Origin: JAUZOB01 sp963692465
Lineage (GTDB): Bacteria; Bacteroidota; Bacteroidia; Bacteroidales; Prolixibacteraceae
Length of the DNA stretch: 64,000 bases
Assembly (NCBI GenBank): GCA_963692465.1
Contig: OY829943.1
Location: 248,001 to 312,000 of the forward strand
Direction: 5' to 3'
A model generated the notes under the pieces. That model worked only from the letters and a program-made list of their open reading frames with translations, made no database searches and had not been told where the DNA came from. This document shows, in pieces, positions 45,176-53,073 of this stretch. A program made the position numbers and the translations under genes. Positions within the stretch are counted from its first letter, which is position 1. Every line of letters begins with the position of its first letter.

Positions 45176-45205
45176 ATCAAAAAACAGATGGGCACAATAA
45201 GTTGC

Positions 45206-45868
45206 CTATTTATCAAGGGCTTCAGATAACTGTTTAACCGTTTTGGGTAATGCGACGATTTTATTTGTTTGAGAATCTACTAATACCATTTCTGGGGTTA
45301 TATAAACAAAAAAATCACGTACTTCCTGACCATTCATTCCTCCCCCAACCCGAATATGTCTCCATGCAGGTAATTGTGCTTTTGCCTGTTCCCATTTTGG
45401 AATTTCCGTTCTGGTCTCATCAACACTAATAGCAAGGACATCCAATAAATTTTTATCTTTTATCTGTTCATACCATGGATAAAGCTTACTAACCAGATGT
45501 TTACAATAATTGCAATCAGCAGACCAAAACAGGACTAATTTATACCTGCAATTGGTTTTATAATCATAAAAATGGATTGTATTCCCGTTATCGTCCTTCG
45601 AAGTAAAATCAGGGGCTAACATCCCAACGGTTAACGTTTTAAGTCCCTGAAGTCCTTGAGTATCTTTTTGTTTAGAATCAATCTGCGATACAAATTCTCC
45701 AGACATCCGGTCTTGTAAGACTGAAACAACCACTGCCTCTTCAGTTTTAATGTCTCTTTTTTCAATCGATGGACTCAATGAATTGTCTCCTGTTGTATGA
45801 TTACGGGCATTTATCGGAAGGCAAAATGCCAACAGCAACAGCATAAGAAGTATTTTACTGTAACTCAT
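45206..45868 (-). CDS. Secreted thioredoxin-like protein (TlpA/AhpC-type)
   Basis: Predicted periplasmic thiol-disulphide oxidoreductase. Signal peptide about 1-21. A leader of about 55 residues precedes a redoxin domain with GMLAPDFTSKDDNG, the active site C118-N-Y-C121 in FWSADCNYCKHL, and a cis-Pro region near YITPEMVLVD. 220 residues, with a family-typical ending (LPKTVKQLSEAL). The partner is not evident. It probably forms a unit with the CDP-alcohol transferase. Confidence 0.85.
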   Translation of the reverse strand: MSYSKILLMLLLLAFCLPINARNHTTGDNSLSPSIEKRDIKTEEAVVVSVLQDRMSGEFVSQIDSKQKDTQGLQGLKTLTVGMLAPDFTSKDDNGNTIHFYDYKTNCRYKLVLFWSADCNYCKHLVSKLYPWYEQIKDKNLLDVLAISVDETRTEIPKWEQAKAQLPAWRHIRVGGGMNGQEVRDFFVYITPEMVLVDSQTNKIVALPKTVKQLSEALDK

Positions 45869-46081
45869 AAAGGACTTATTTTAAGTAAATATTTCTCTGA
45901 CATAAAGATATTCTTTTCCACACTATTAATAATTTAAAACAATCAATACTTTCTGCCTGGCTAAAGTCCGCCATCTAAAAGCTTGTTCAGCTTCATCTTC
46001 CTTTAACTGACGAACTTTTGATATTGCTTTTTGTTATTACATCATAACAGGTTAAATAATTAAGAAACAGATTAACGGATA

Positions 46082-46822
46082 ATGATACGAAATAGAAAAT
46101 ATATTGTTTTATCTGGCATTCTGTTTTTGCTCTGTTATCAATGGTCTTATGCCGGTCCGCCTTTTGAAACTGATGATCCGCAAACGGTCGATTATAAACA
46201 TTGGGAGTATTATATTTCTTCCATCAACACAGTCCAACACGGAACATGGACCGGAACAAGTCCTCATTTTGAGGTGAATTACGGATTAGTTCCCAATGTT
46301 CAGGTTCATCTTCTTTTGCCAATGAATTACAGTTACTCCAAAAATACAGGGACTGATTTTGGGTATGCCTATACGGAATTGGGAGTAAAATACCGCTTTA
46401 TGCAAGAATCAAAAGACATACCTCAAATTGGCGTTTTTCCTATCATTGAAATGCCAACCGTTCATAATAATGAATTTAGTAATGGAAAAGCTCAGGTCTA
46501 CCTTCCTGTTTGGGCTCAAAAGTCATGGGGTAAATTAACAACTTACGGAGGCGTTGGTTATTGGGTTAATCCCGGTATAAATAATAAAAACTGGACTTTT
46601 TCCGGATGGGAAGTACAATACGATTTTTCACCCGTCTTTACATTTGGCGGTGAACTTTATCACCATTCCGCAAATACAGCAGACAGCAAAGCGGTAACCG
46701 GATTTAATTTAGGAGGATTTATAAATTTCACCGAAAAATTTCATTTAATCTGTTCCCTAGGACATAGCATAACAAATGATCACTTTATTAGCTCCTATGT
46801 TGGATTATTGTGGACAATCTAA
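46082..46822 (+). CDS. Putative outer-membrane beta-barrel protein (MetA-pathway/DUF-type transporter-like)
   Basis: Function unknown. Signal peptide about 1-24 (ends SYAG). The mature N-terminus PPFETDDPQTVDYKHWEYY is a recurrent opening of outer-membrane proteins annotated as phenol-degradation MetA-like. It is followed by alternating beta-strands (YGLVPNVQVHLLLPMNY, YTELGVKYRF) and a C-terminal strand ending in an aliphatic-aromatic motif (YVGLLWTI). 246 residues. The last four bases overlap the end of the convergent YgbA-like gene. Confidence 0.65.
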   Translation: MIRNRKYIVLSGILFLLCYQWSYAGPPFETDDPQTVDYKHWEYYISSINTVQHGTWTGTSPHFEVNYGLVPNVQVHLLLPMNYSYSKNTGTDFGYAYTELGVKYRFMQESKDIPQIGVFPIIEMPTVHNNEFSNGKAQVYLPVWAQKSWGKLTTYGGVGYWVNPGINNKNWTFSGWEVQYDFSPVFTFGGELYHHSANTADSKAVTGFNLGGFINFTEKFHLICSLGHSITNDHFISSYVGLLWTI

Positions 46823-47130
46823 CGGCTTCTTTTTATCAAATGCATCCACGCAGTTCGGGGAGCAAAAAATATCATTCTCGGCCCGGAATATCTCATTACA
46901 TTACGCATTTTTTCACGCATATCCGGTTTGTAGCAATGTATCTTGCAATTTTTGCAGGTCCCTTTCTCTTCTTTAAATGGACAGTGGTCCAGTCGTGCAT
47001 GAGCATAGTGTAGCAAAGCCTCACATTCTGGACATAGTTCTTTATTCTTCTCTTTTTTGCGACAGAAAAGCCTTATCATCTGCTCTACGATTTCTTTCTC
47101 CTGAGCTATTCGTGAATTTTTAATTGCCAC
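46819..47130 (-). CDS. YgbA-like nitrous-oxide-stimulated promoter family protein
   Basis: Function unknown; the E. coli homologue is controlled by nitric-oxide-responsive NsrR. The 103-residue protein is Cys-rich and follows the family pattern: REKEIVEQMIRLFC, LCPECEALLHYAHARLDHCPF, a TCKNCKIHCYK segment and VMRYSGPRMI. Several CxxC-type Cys pairs suggest metal binding. GTG start at 47130. Its stop overlaps that of the outer-membrane gene by four bases on the opposite strand. Role in nitrosative stress is a family-based inference. Confidence 0.88.
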   Translation of the reverse strand: MAIKNSRIAQEKEIVEQMIRLFCRKKEKNKELCPECEALLHYAHARLDHCPFKEEKGTCKNCKIHCYKPDMREKMRNVMRYSGPRMIFFAPRTAWMHLIKRSR

Positions 47131-47334
47131 CCCACTGCTTTTATTGAATGATCTATAATTAGGGAATAAAGATAGAGCTTTTATTTAGGCAATTCTGCTC
47201 CATAGACCTAAGAGTTTTATAAGAAACAGTTACAGGATTGAGCAATTCTACTTTAACCGGTCAGCTTTTTAGAAAAAGTTCACATTCTTTCCTTTATAAA
47301 TTCATAATTTGGTTATAATTTATTTAGAATTCCC

Positions 47335-47348
47335 TTGTAAATTTACAA
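47335..47348. promoter_or_regulatory. 14-bp palindrome upstream of the glycosyltransferase gene
   Basis: TTGTAAATTTACAA is a perfect palindrome 19 bp before the ATG at 47368. It may be an operator or part of the promoter; function is unproven. Confidence 0.3.
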
Positions 47349-47367
47349 AAACAGTAGAACGATCGAT

Positions 47368-48558
47368 ATGTCTTTTCATGAGCTTTATGATTCAACAAAC
47401 AAATTTCAACCTTTGCTGGGAATATTCAATGAATGTTTTCCGCCAATCATGGATGGAGTCTCAATAACCACACAAAATTACGCTTATTGGTTACACCAGG
47501 AAACGGGAAACGTTTGTGTTGTTACTCCCAGCTATCCGTTTTATCATGACAACGAGCCTTATCCTGTCTATCGTTACCGTTCAATTCCGATTCCTTTCAG
47601 AAAGCCATACCGGATGGCTCTTCCGAATGCGAACTTTCCTTTTATGTCAAAACTTCAACAGTTACCTTTCGGATTAGTACATGCTCATAGTCCATTTTCT
47701 GCCGGAGCAATGGCAATGCGGATAGCAAAAACACAGAAGATTCCCATTGTTGCGACCTTTCACTCCAAATACAAAGCAGACTTTGAGCGAGTCACTTCCA
47801 ATAAATACATACTGGACTGGCTTGTTGGTAACATCGTTCGTTTTTATGATATGGCTGATGAAGTATGGATTCCTCAGTCCTCAGTAGAAGAGACGCTCAG
47901 AGAATACGGTTACAAAGGCCGGGTTGAAATAATGGATAACGGAAATGATTTTGTAACAAAGGAACCAATCGACGAATTGCGTACCGAAGCATTACAAAAG
48001 CTCAATATCCATCCGTCAGAACTCGTCTTTCTATTCGTGGGACAGCTTATCAGGGAAAAAAACATCGCTTTTCTTATTGATTCATTGGCTATGTTACAAG
48101 ATGTTCCATTTAGAATGTTTTTCGTAGGTACCGGATATGCTGAAAAAGAGATAAAACAAAAAGTAGAAGAACTCAACCTCTCTTCAAAAATTACATTTGT
48201 TGGTCAGTTAACCAACAGAAACGAATTAAAGACCTATTATGCTGCTGCCGACTTATTTTTGTTTCCTTCGCTTTACGATAACGCACCGTTGGTCGTCAGA
48301 GAGGCAGCTGCGCTACATGTAGCTTCAGTTTTACTTGAAGGCTCTACTTCTTCGCAGATTATCACCCATAATATCAACGGATTCCTAGTTCCAAATTCAC
48401 CGGATGCACTAGCCGCACAAATAAGAGATCTGAGTCAAAATCCAAATCTCATGCGAAAAGCTGGAATAAATGCATCACAAAGCATAGCTCGCTCATGGAA
48501 AGATGTCGTCGATGAGGTCCTTGACCGATATACTAGATTAATAAACAGACAGGCATAA
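47368..48558 (+). CDS. Group 1 (GT4) glycosyltransferase, diacylglycerol glucosyltransferase-like
   Basis: Predicted to transfer a sugar from a nucleotide sugar, perhaps to a membrane lipid. The GT-B fold is seen in an N-terminal domain with FNECFPPIMDGVSITTQNYA, the AHSPFSAGAMAMRIAK segment and FHSKYKADFERV. The C-terminal domain holds LFVGQLIREKNI, GTGYAEKEIKQKVEEL and the donor-site segment PLVVREAAALHV. It resembles diacylglycerol glucosyltransferases of the GT4 type. The length of 396 is usual. A 14-bp palindrome precedes it and a 20-bp hairpin terminator follows. Confidence 0.85.
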   Translation: MSFHELYDSTNKFQPLLGIFNECFPPIMDGVSITTQNYAYWLHQETGNVCVVTPSYPFYHDNEPYPVYRYRSIPIPFRKPYRMALPNANFPFMSKLQQLPFGLVHAHSPFSAGAMAMRIAKTQKIPIVATFHSKYKADFERVTSNKYILDWLVGNIVRFYDMADEVWIPQSSVEETLREYGYKGRVEIMDNGNDFVTKEPIDELRTEALQKLNIHPSELVFLFVGQLIREKNIAFLIDSLAMLQDVPFRMFFVGTGYAEKEIKQKVEELNLSSKITFVGQLTNRNELKTYYAAADLFLFPSLYDNAPLVVREAAALHVASVLLEGSTSSQIITHNINGFLVPNSPDALAAQIRDLSQNPNLMRKAGINASQSIARSWKDVVDEVLDRYTRLINRQA

Positions 48559-48572
48559 CGCATACCAGTATT

Positions 48573-48615
48573 GGTTATTTGATTCTTCATGCTATGCATG
48601 AAGAATCAAATAACC
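48573..48615. terminator. Long bidirectional hairpin terminator
   Basis: A perfect 20-bp stem from 48573-48592 to 48596-48615 with a 3-nt loop separates convergent genes. A short T-run (CTTTT) follows on the plus strand. Confidence 0.85.
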
Positions 48616-48620
48616 TGCTT

Positions 48621-50804
48621 TTATTGATTAAATCCAAAGCTTAGTTTTTCCAATTGTTTCGAAGCGGGACAACTATAAATCGTTCCCTGATCATCTTTCC
48701 AGACTTCGATCAACTTCTCCTGCAGTTCATAGCCCTTCGGAACATAGAGATAAAATTTATAGTTAGAACTCATCGTATTGTATTTTGAAGCATCAACGAT
48801 CAGTTCCTTGCTCCCTGCGTTATAAGTTGAGGTAATACCTTCTGTCCCGGCAAAAAGATTCGCATCGGTGCACAGATAAGCTGGTGTCTTCGGTGTTTGT
48901 TTGATCAACAATGCCTCAACCGAATGTTTCCGCATTCCTTCGCTTTTATATTCCGTCTCAATCCGTCCTTTAACGGTTTTTCCCCAACAATCGAACACTA
49001 GTGCATCTCCCGTAATTCCAATTTTATCAAGAGCGAATGACCGGGTAGCAGTTGTATCAGTGAGATTGTAGACTGAGACCAGAGCAGCAGGGTTTGCATC
49101 ACCTCTAAACGGGATGTAGCTAATGGTTGAGGTATAAAAAGCAAACAGATCAACCGGCTGGGCAGCCTGATGCTGCGTCGGAATAATCTCATCCATCAGA
49201 TGCAGCCGCGAAGGAACCAGTTTACTCATCTCTTCGTTCGCCAACATAATACCACCACACATACCCACAGCAGTTGTCCACGACCGCGCTTCATCATTGG
49301 TCAGCAAACAGTGATCAGACGGGGTATTGTAATCACGAACGACCAATCCATCCGGATCAATCACAAAGGCCCTGTTATGAAAATAACTACGCAGCTGAAT
49401 CGTAACGATATTCTGACTGAGTACCGACCAATAATCTTTATATCCTTCCCAGATGATATCGGGTGAAATCCGCATGGCATCGAAGATTCCAATATTCTCT
49501 CCAACCGGTGAACCACAGGCTACCAGAAAAATATTTTTCCCAACTGTTTTACGGATATCTTTCATTGTTTTACGAAACACAGCGACCGCATAATCATTCG
49601 GGTAAACAATTACGTCTTCAGGTAAGCCACTACCTCTAACCAACGAGCTATTCAGAAAATCGAGTTTGAAATATCGGGAATGATAGTCATTAACTGCCTG
49701 CTTCATTACATCATGAATACGTTTTTCCACCACAGGATTTGACAAATCGAGCGAATAGAAGGCATTATGCTCGGCAATACCGAATTTATCTCCTCCACCG
49801 AAGCTTTTACGGATCTTCCCTTCGTAGAAAATGTTATATTCCGGATGAGCCGCAAATAAGTCTGATTCAGGCCTGATCATTGTCGGAGCATACCAGAGAC
49901 CCATGGTTAATCCATAATGGTTCAGACTATCGGCAAATGCTTTCATCCCCCAGCTGAAGTTTCCTTTCTTAGCCTGCCAATCGCCCCAATTTTTACCATG
50001 CCAGCCATCATCAATCTGAATCGTGTTCAGTCCGTATTTGAGATATCGGTCAGCAATAAATTTTGCATCTTTCAGAATCTGTTCCTGATGAATGTTACCA
50101 TAGTAGACGGACCAACTTGACCATCCAGCAGGAACAGGTTTCAGTTTTACATGATTTTTTCTTCCAAGAAAGCTGGCATATTGTTTATAGAAGTCGCTCC
50201 CCTCATGCTGGTCATCGACCACAAAAGACTCTAGCTGATAAGTCTTACCCACATGAAGAGATTTGTTTTCCATGAAGTAACGCAACGTTACCCGATCTTT
50301 GTTGGTTTTAAAAAGGGTATAGAATCGATTAAAACTGGTAAAGGCTATGTTCAACTGTTGATTGGTCTTTTGATTCTTAAACAAGACCAGCTCACGTGAA
50401 TTCGCATCTCCTTCGCCCGGCTTCTGCAGATTAACAAAACCGTTCGTAACATCACTATTCTGATAACACAACAGATCTGGGCCTTTCAATCCGGAGGCAA
50501 AAGTAAAGACAACTTCTGCATATCTTAACGGGTTAACCTGTTTCCCCTTCAGACGAATCTCCAGTTCCCGTCCCAGAAAGCTGTTTTTCGTCTTCACACG
50601 AACACTCGTATATACATCTCCACCTGTCAGGACTGCACCATCGTTCTTTAACGGGATTTCATATTTTGTATCGCCGGAATACTGTAATCGCAATACTGCA
50701 CTGACAATACTTGAAGAAAAAGGTTTATTCACATTCTGCCCCACTGCAGCATTGATAATCAAACTAAAAAAAGACAATAAAAAAACAAAAGGTAATCGCT
50801 TCAT
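48621..50804 (-). CDS. Secreted alpha-galactosidase-like enzyme (GH36 type)
   Basis: Predicted periplasmic or surface hydrolase of alpha-galactosides (or a related substrate). Signal peptide about 1-22. Beta-sandwich N-terminal part to about 225, then a TIM barrel: GWSSWSVYYG, TIQIDDGWHG, nucleophile Asp382 in YFKLDFL, and the acid/base Asp449 in MRISPD. A C-terminal beta part completes 727 residues. Last gene of a four-enzyme minus-strand cluster, 171 bp after the previous gene. The exact sugar specificity cannot be read from sequence; GH27 and GH31-like relatives are alternatives. Confidence 0.82.
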   Translation of the reverse strand: MKRLPFVFLLSFFSLIINAAVGQNVNKPFSSSIVSAVLRLQYSGDTKYEIPLKNDGAVLTGGDVYTSVRVKTKNSFLGRELEIRLKGKQVNPLRYAEVVFTFASGLKGPDLLCYQNSDVTNGFVNLQKPGEGDANSRELVLFKNQKTNQQLNIAFTSFNRFYTLFKTNKDRVTLRYFMENKSLHVGKTYQLESFVVDDQHEGSDFYKQYASFLGRKNHVKLKPVPAGWSSWSVYYGNIHQEQILKDAKFIADRYLKYGLNTIQIDDGWHGKNWGDWQAKKGNFSWGMKAFADSLNHYGLTMGLWYAPTMIRPESDLFAAHPEYNIFYEGKIRKSFGGGDKFGIAEHNAFYSLDLSNPVVEKRIHDVMKQAVNDYHSRYFKLDFLNSSLVRGSGLPEDVIVYPNDYAVAVFRKTMKDIRKTVGKNIFLVACGSPVGENIGIFDAMRISPDIIWEGYKDYWSVLSQNIVTIQLRSYFHNRAFVIDPDGLVVRDYNTPSDHCLLTNDEARSWTTAVGMCGGIMLANEEMSKLVPSRLHLMDEIIPTQHQAAQPVDLFAFYTSTISYIPFRGDANPAALVSVYNLTDTTATRSFALDKIGITGDALVFDCWGKTVKGRIETEYKSEGMRKHSVEALLIKQTPKTPAYLCTDANLFAGTEGITSTYNAGSKELIVDASKYNTMSSNYKFYLYVPKGYELQEKLIEVWKDDQGTIYSCPASKQLEKLSFGFNQ

Positions 50805-50975
50805 TCTATTTAGGTTTATTCATTCTATTCGCACCTATTTTTCAATAGGCACAGGTCATTTACCCATTTTCAGTAATATTCCTCCCCCTAAATCATAGAC
50901 ACATTTTATCCAAAAAGGGTGAAACGAATTAAGCACAGGCAGTCATCCCTACTTTAAGAATCGCTCAATTCGTAT

Positions 50976-53063
50976 CTAATTCTTTTCAATAAACATCAAC
51001 TCTGAAATGAAGGTCCCATTCAGCGACACATTAATCCCCGTATTCATGAGAGTTGCACCGGATAAAACAGTCGCAGCATTCGTTCCATCTTCAAAAGTAA
51101 GCTTATATGTAAACTTCGGATTCAGTCCTTTTAGCTTAATTAACTGTGTATTAATGGTGCTGTTTGGTTTAAAAATATAAACCACCCCTTTTTTGCTTGC
51201 CGGATCATAATACTCAATTCCATCCCACACGATATCATCGGGTCTGGGGAATACATGGTATAAGTTGGCGTTTCTAACCAATGGACGGATTCGCGTCTTA
51301 TAGGTTTCAACCGCTCTCTTTATATCCATTTTATGCTGATTAGTCCATACTGGTCCGCCATTTCCACCATTCGGAGCATCTGGAAACCAGTAAGAGGCTC
51401 CCATTGAAGAAGACCTGAATTCATATACAGAACCGGTAAGCTGACCTGCGCCGGAAGAACCGGTATTCGCAGCTATCTGCATTGAATTAAAAATACAGGA
51501 AGAATCATAGAATGAACGTCGTGCATTAATTGGAAAATAAGTATCCTGATTAAATATTTTAGCTGCATATTTCAACATGCCATAATCTTTTATTCCACCT
51601 CCTCCGGAACAATTTTCCCATTGAAAGGAAGGAATCTCTTTATACAGACTATCCATCACTTCATATAATCCTTTTGTGGCCCAATAATCAACATCTTCTG
51701 GATAATGAGCCCGTTGATCTTTACCAAATGTTCCATATATAACAGGGCCGGCAGTCATATCCGAACGATAAAAATCAGCATGTAAATTCTTTATCAAATA
51801 AGTTAATTCCCTTATTCGTTCTTTCTTACCCTTTTCGCTGGTCAACAACTCCGGTTTATTATCATACAATCCAAATCGAAGTCCACGATCATGAGCGTAT
51901 TTAGCGGCAGCTTCCATTCCTGAAGGCCAATCGACCGAATCAGTTATTATGTGCCCGGAATTAGGTTCTCCATAAGAACTCCACCAACCAATATCAATGA
52001 CAACTTCCTCAAATCCCAAAGGGGTAATATCATCAATGAGTGGATAATATTTTTTCTCTACTGGATCCCATCCTCCCAGATTTTTACCTGTAGCAGCAAA
52101 AGCATTCCATTCCACTTTCGGATATCCTGAATCTTTTTTCAGAACAGACGGCATCGTATAATTAAAAAGATATTTGCGTAAGCTATTCCCGGCATCATCA
52201 AGATCACCTGAATAGGCACCTATAAATCCGGGAGGAACCTCAAATGTCTCACCGGCATAAAGATCTGTTTTGAAATCATCACGATTACCAACCTTCATGT
52301 TTGCACCGCCAATCCCATCAGCCTTAATAGCCATTCTGCCCACACTCCATTCCCATCCAAAGTACATTCCCCCATGTTCCTTGTTTTCCAGAGCTAAAAA
52401 GGGAATCCAATCCTGATTTTCAGACACCTGTAACGTATTTGTATAATTATCTGTCAGGGGAACGTTATAAACACCCGTAGCATCAGGAAGTCCACGGTCA
52501 TCACTGATATAAATAACATTTGAATTTTTGTCGGGACCCGTAACGTGTAAATCAAAACTCTCCTGCTCATAAATTGTGATCATCTTGCCTGAATTGTTTT
52601 TGATAAACATCGAATGATGAATCGGACCAGGACCTTTATGAGCTTGCCATACTGATTTCAATTCAAGCGCAGGATTTTCGTTTTTAAAAGTAAGGGTCAA
52701 TCTTTTTCCATCTTTTCTGTCTATTTTTCCATTTTGATAAACCCAATTTGTTGAATATTGAACTCCACCCATATCAATGCGGTTAATCAAAGGAAATAAT
52801 GAAGGACTTTGAGTCCAGTTCCAACCATCAGCGGTGCTTTTTAATTCGTAGATATAAAGTTTTTGATCTGCACCAACGCCAATATTAATCTTCGTATCAC
52901 TCGAATTTAAAGACCAACTTGCCAATGGTTTTAGCGACTCAGCAGAACTGTTTTTCCCTTCCAATCGAAGGATTCCGTTCCTTTTGCAAGTAGTTTCCCC
53001 TTTTGAGACAGAGAAACAGGTTACAAAGAACAGAAGTATGAATAAAACGCGGATGTTTTTCAT
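50976..53063 (-). CDS. Secreted alpha-galactosidase-like enzyme (GH36-related)
   Basis: Second enzyme of this clan. Signal peptide about 1-22. An N-terminal beta-sandwich section with FGWEWSVGRM is followed by a TIM barrel holding VVIDIGWWSSYGE, GLRFGLYDNKPE, nucleophile Asp435 in FYRSDM, and the ENCSGGGG motif (483-490), which is standard in GH36. A C-terminal beta part follows. 695 residues, little similarity to the two other GH36-type proteins of the cluster. It lies 10 bp after the GH127 gene, so the two are co-transcribed. Confidence 0.82.
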   Translation of the reverse strand: MKNIRVLFILLFFVTCFSVSKGETTCKRNGILRLEGKNSSAESLKPLASWSLNSSDTKINIGVGADQKLYIYELKSTADGWNWTQSPSLFPLINRIDMGGVQYSTNWVYQNGKIDRKDGKRLTLTFKNENPALELKSVWQAHKGPGPIHHSMFIKNNSGKMITIYEQESFDLHVTGPDKNSNVIYISDDRGLPDATGVYNVPLTDNYTNTLQVSENQDWIPFLALENKEHGGMYFGWEWSVGRMAIKADGIGGANMKVGNRDDFKTDLYAGETFEVPPGFIGAYSGDLDDAGNSLRKYLFNYTMPSVLKKDSGYPKVEWNAFAATGKNLGGWDPVEKKYYPLIDDITPLGFEEVVIDIGWWSSYGEPNSGHIITDSVDWPSGMEAAAKYAHDRGLRFGLYDNKPELLTSEKGKKERIRELTYLIKNLHADFYRSDMTAGPVIYGTFGKDQRAHYPEDVDYWATKGLYEVMDSLYKEIPSFQWENCSGGGGIKDYGMLKYAAKIFNQDTYFPINARRSFYDSSCIFNSMQIAANTGSSGAGQLTGSVYEFRSSSMGASYWFPDAPNGGNGGPVWTNQHKMDIKRAVETYKTRIRPLVRNANLYHVFPRPDDIVWDGIEYYDPASKKGVVYIFKPNSTINTQLIKLKGLNPKFTYKLTFEDGTNAATVLSGATLMNTGINVSLNGTFISELMFIEKN

Positions 53064-53073
53064 TTAGCTATAT

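Noticed and set aside
46776..47013. Two short plus-strand frames after the outer-membrane protein gene
   Set aside because: They are the complement of the YgbA-like gene, whose Cys pattern is clear.
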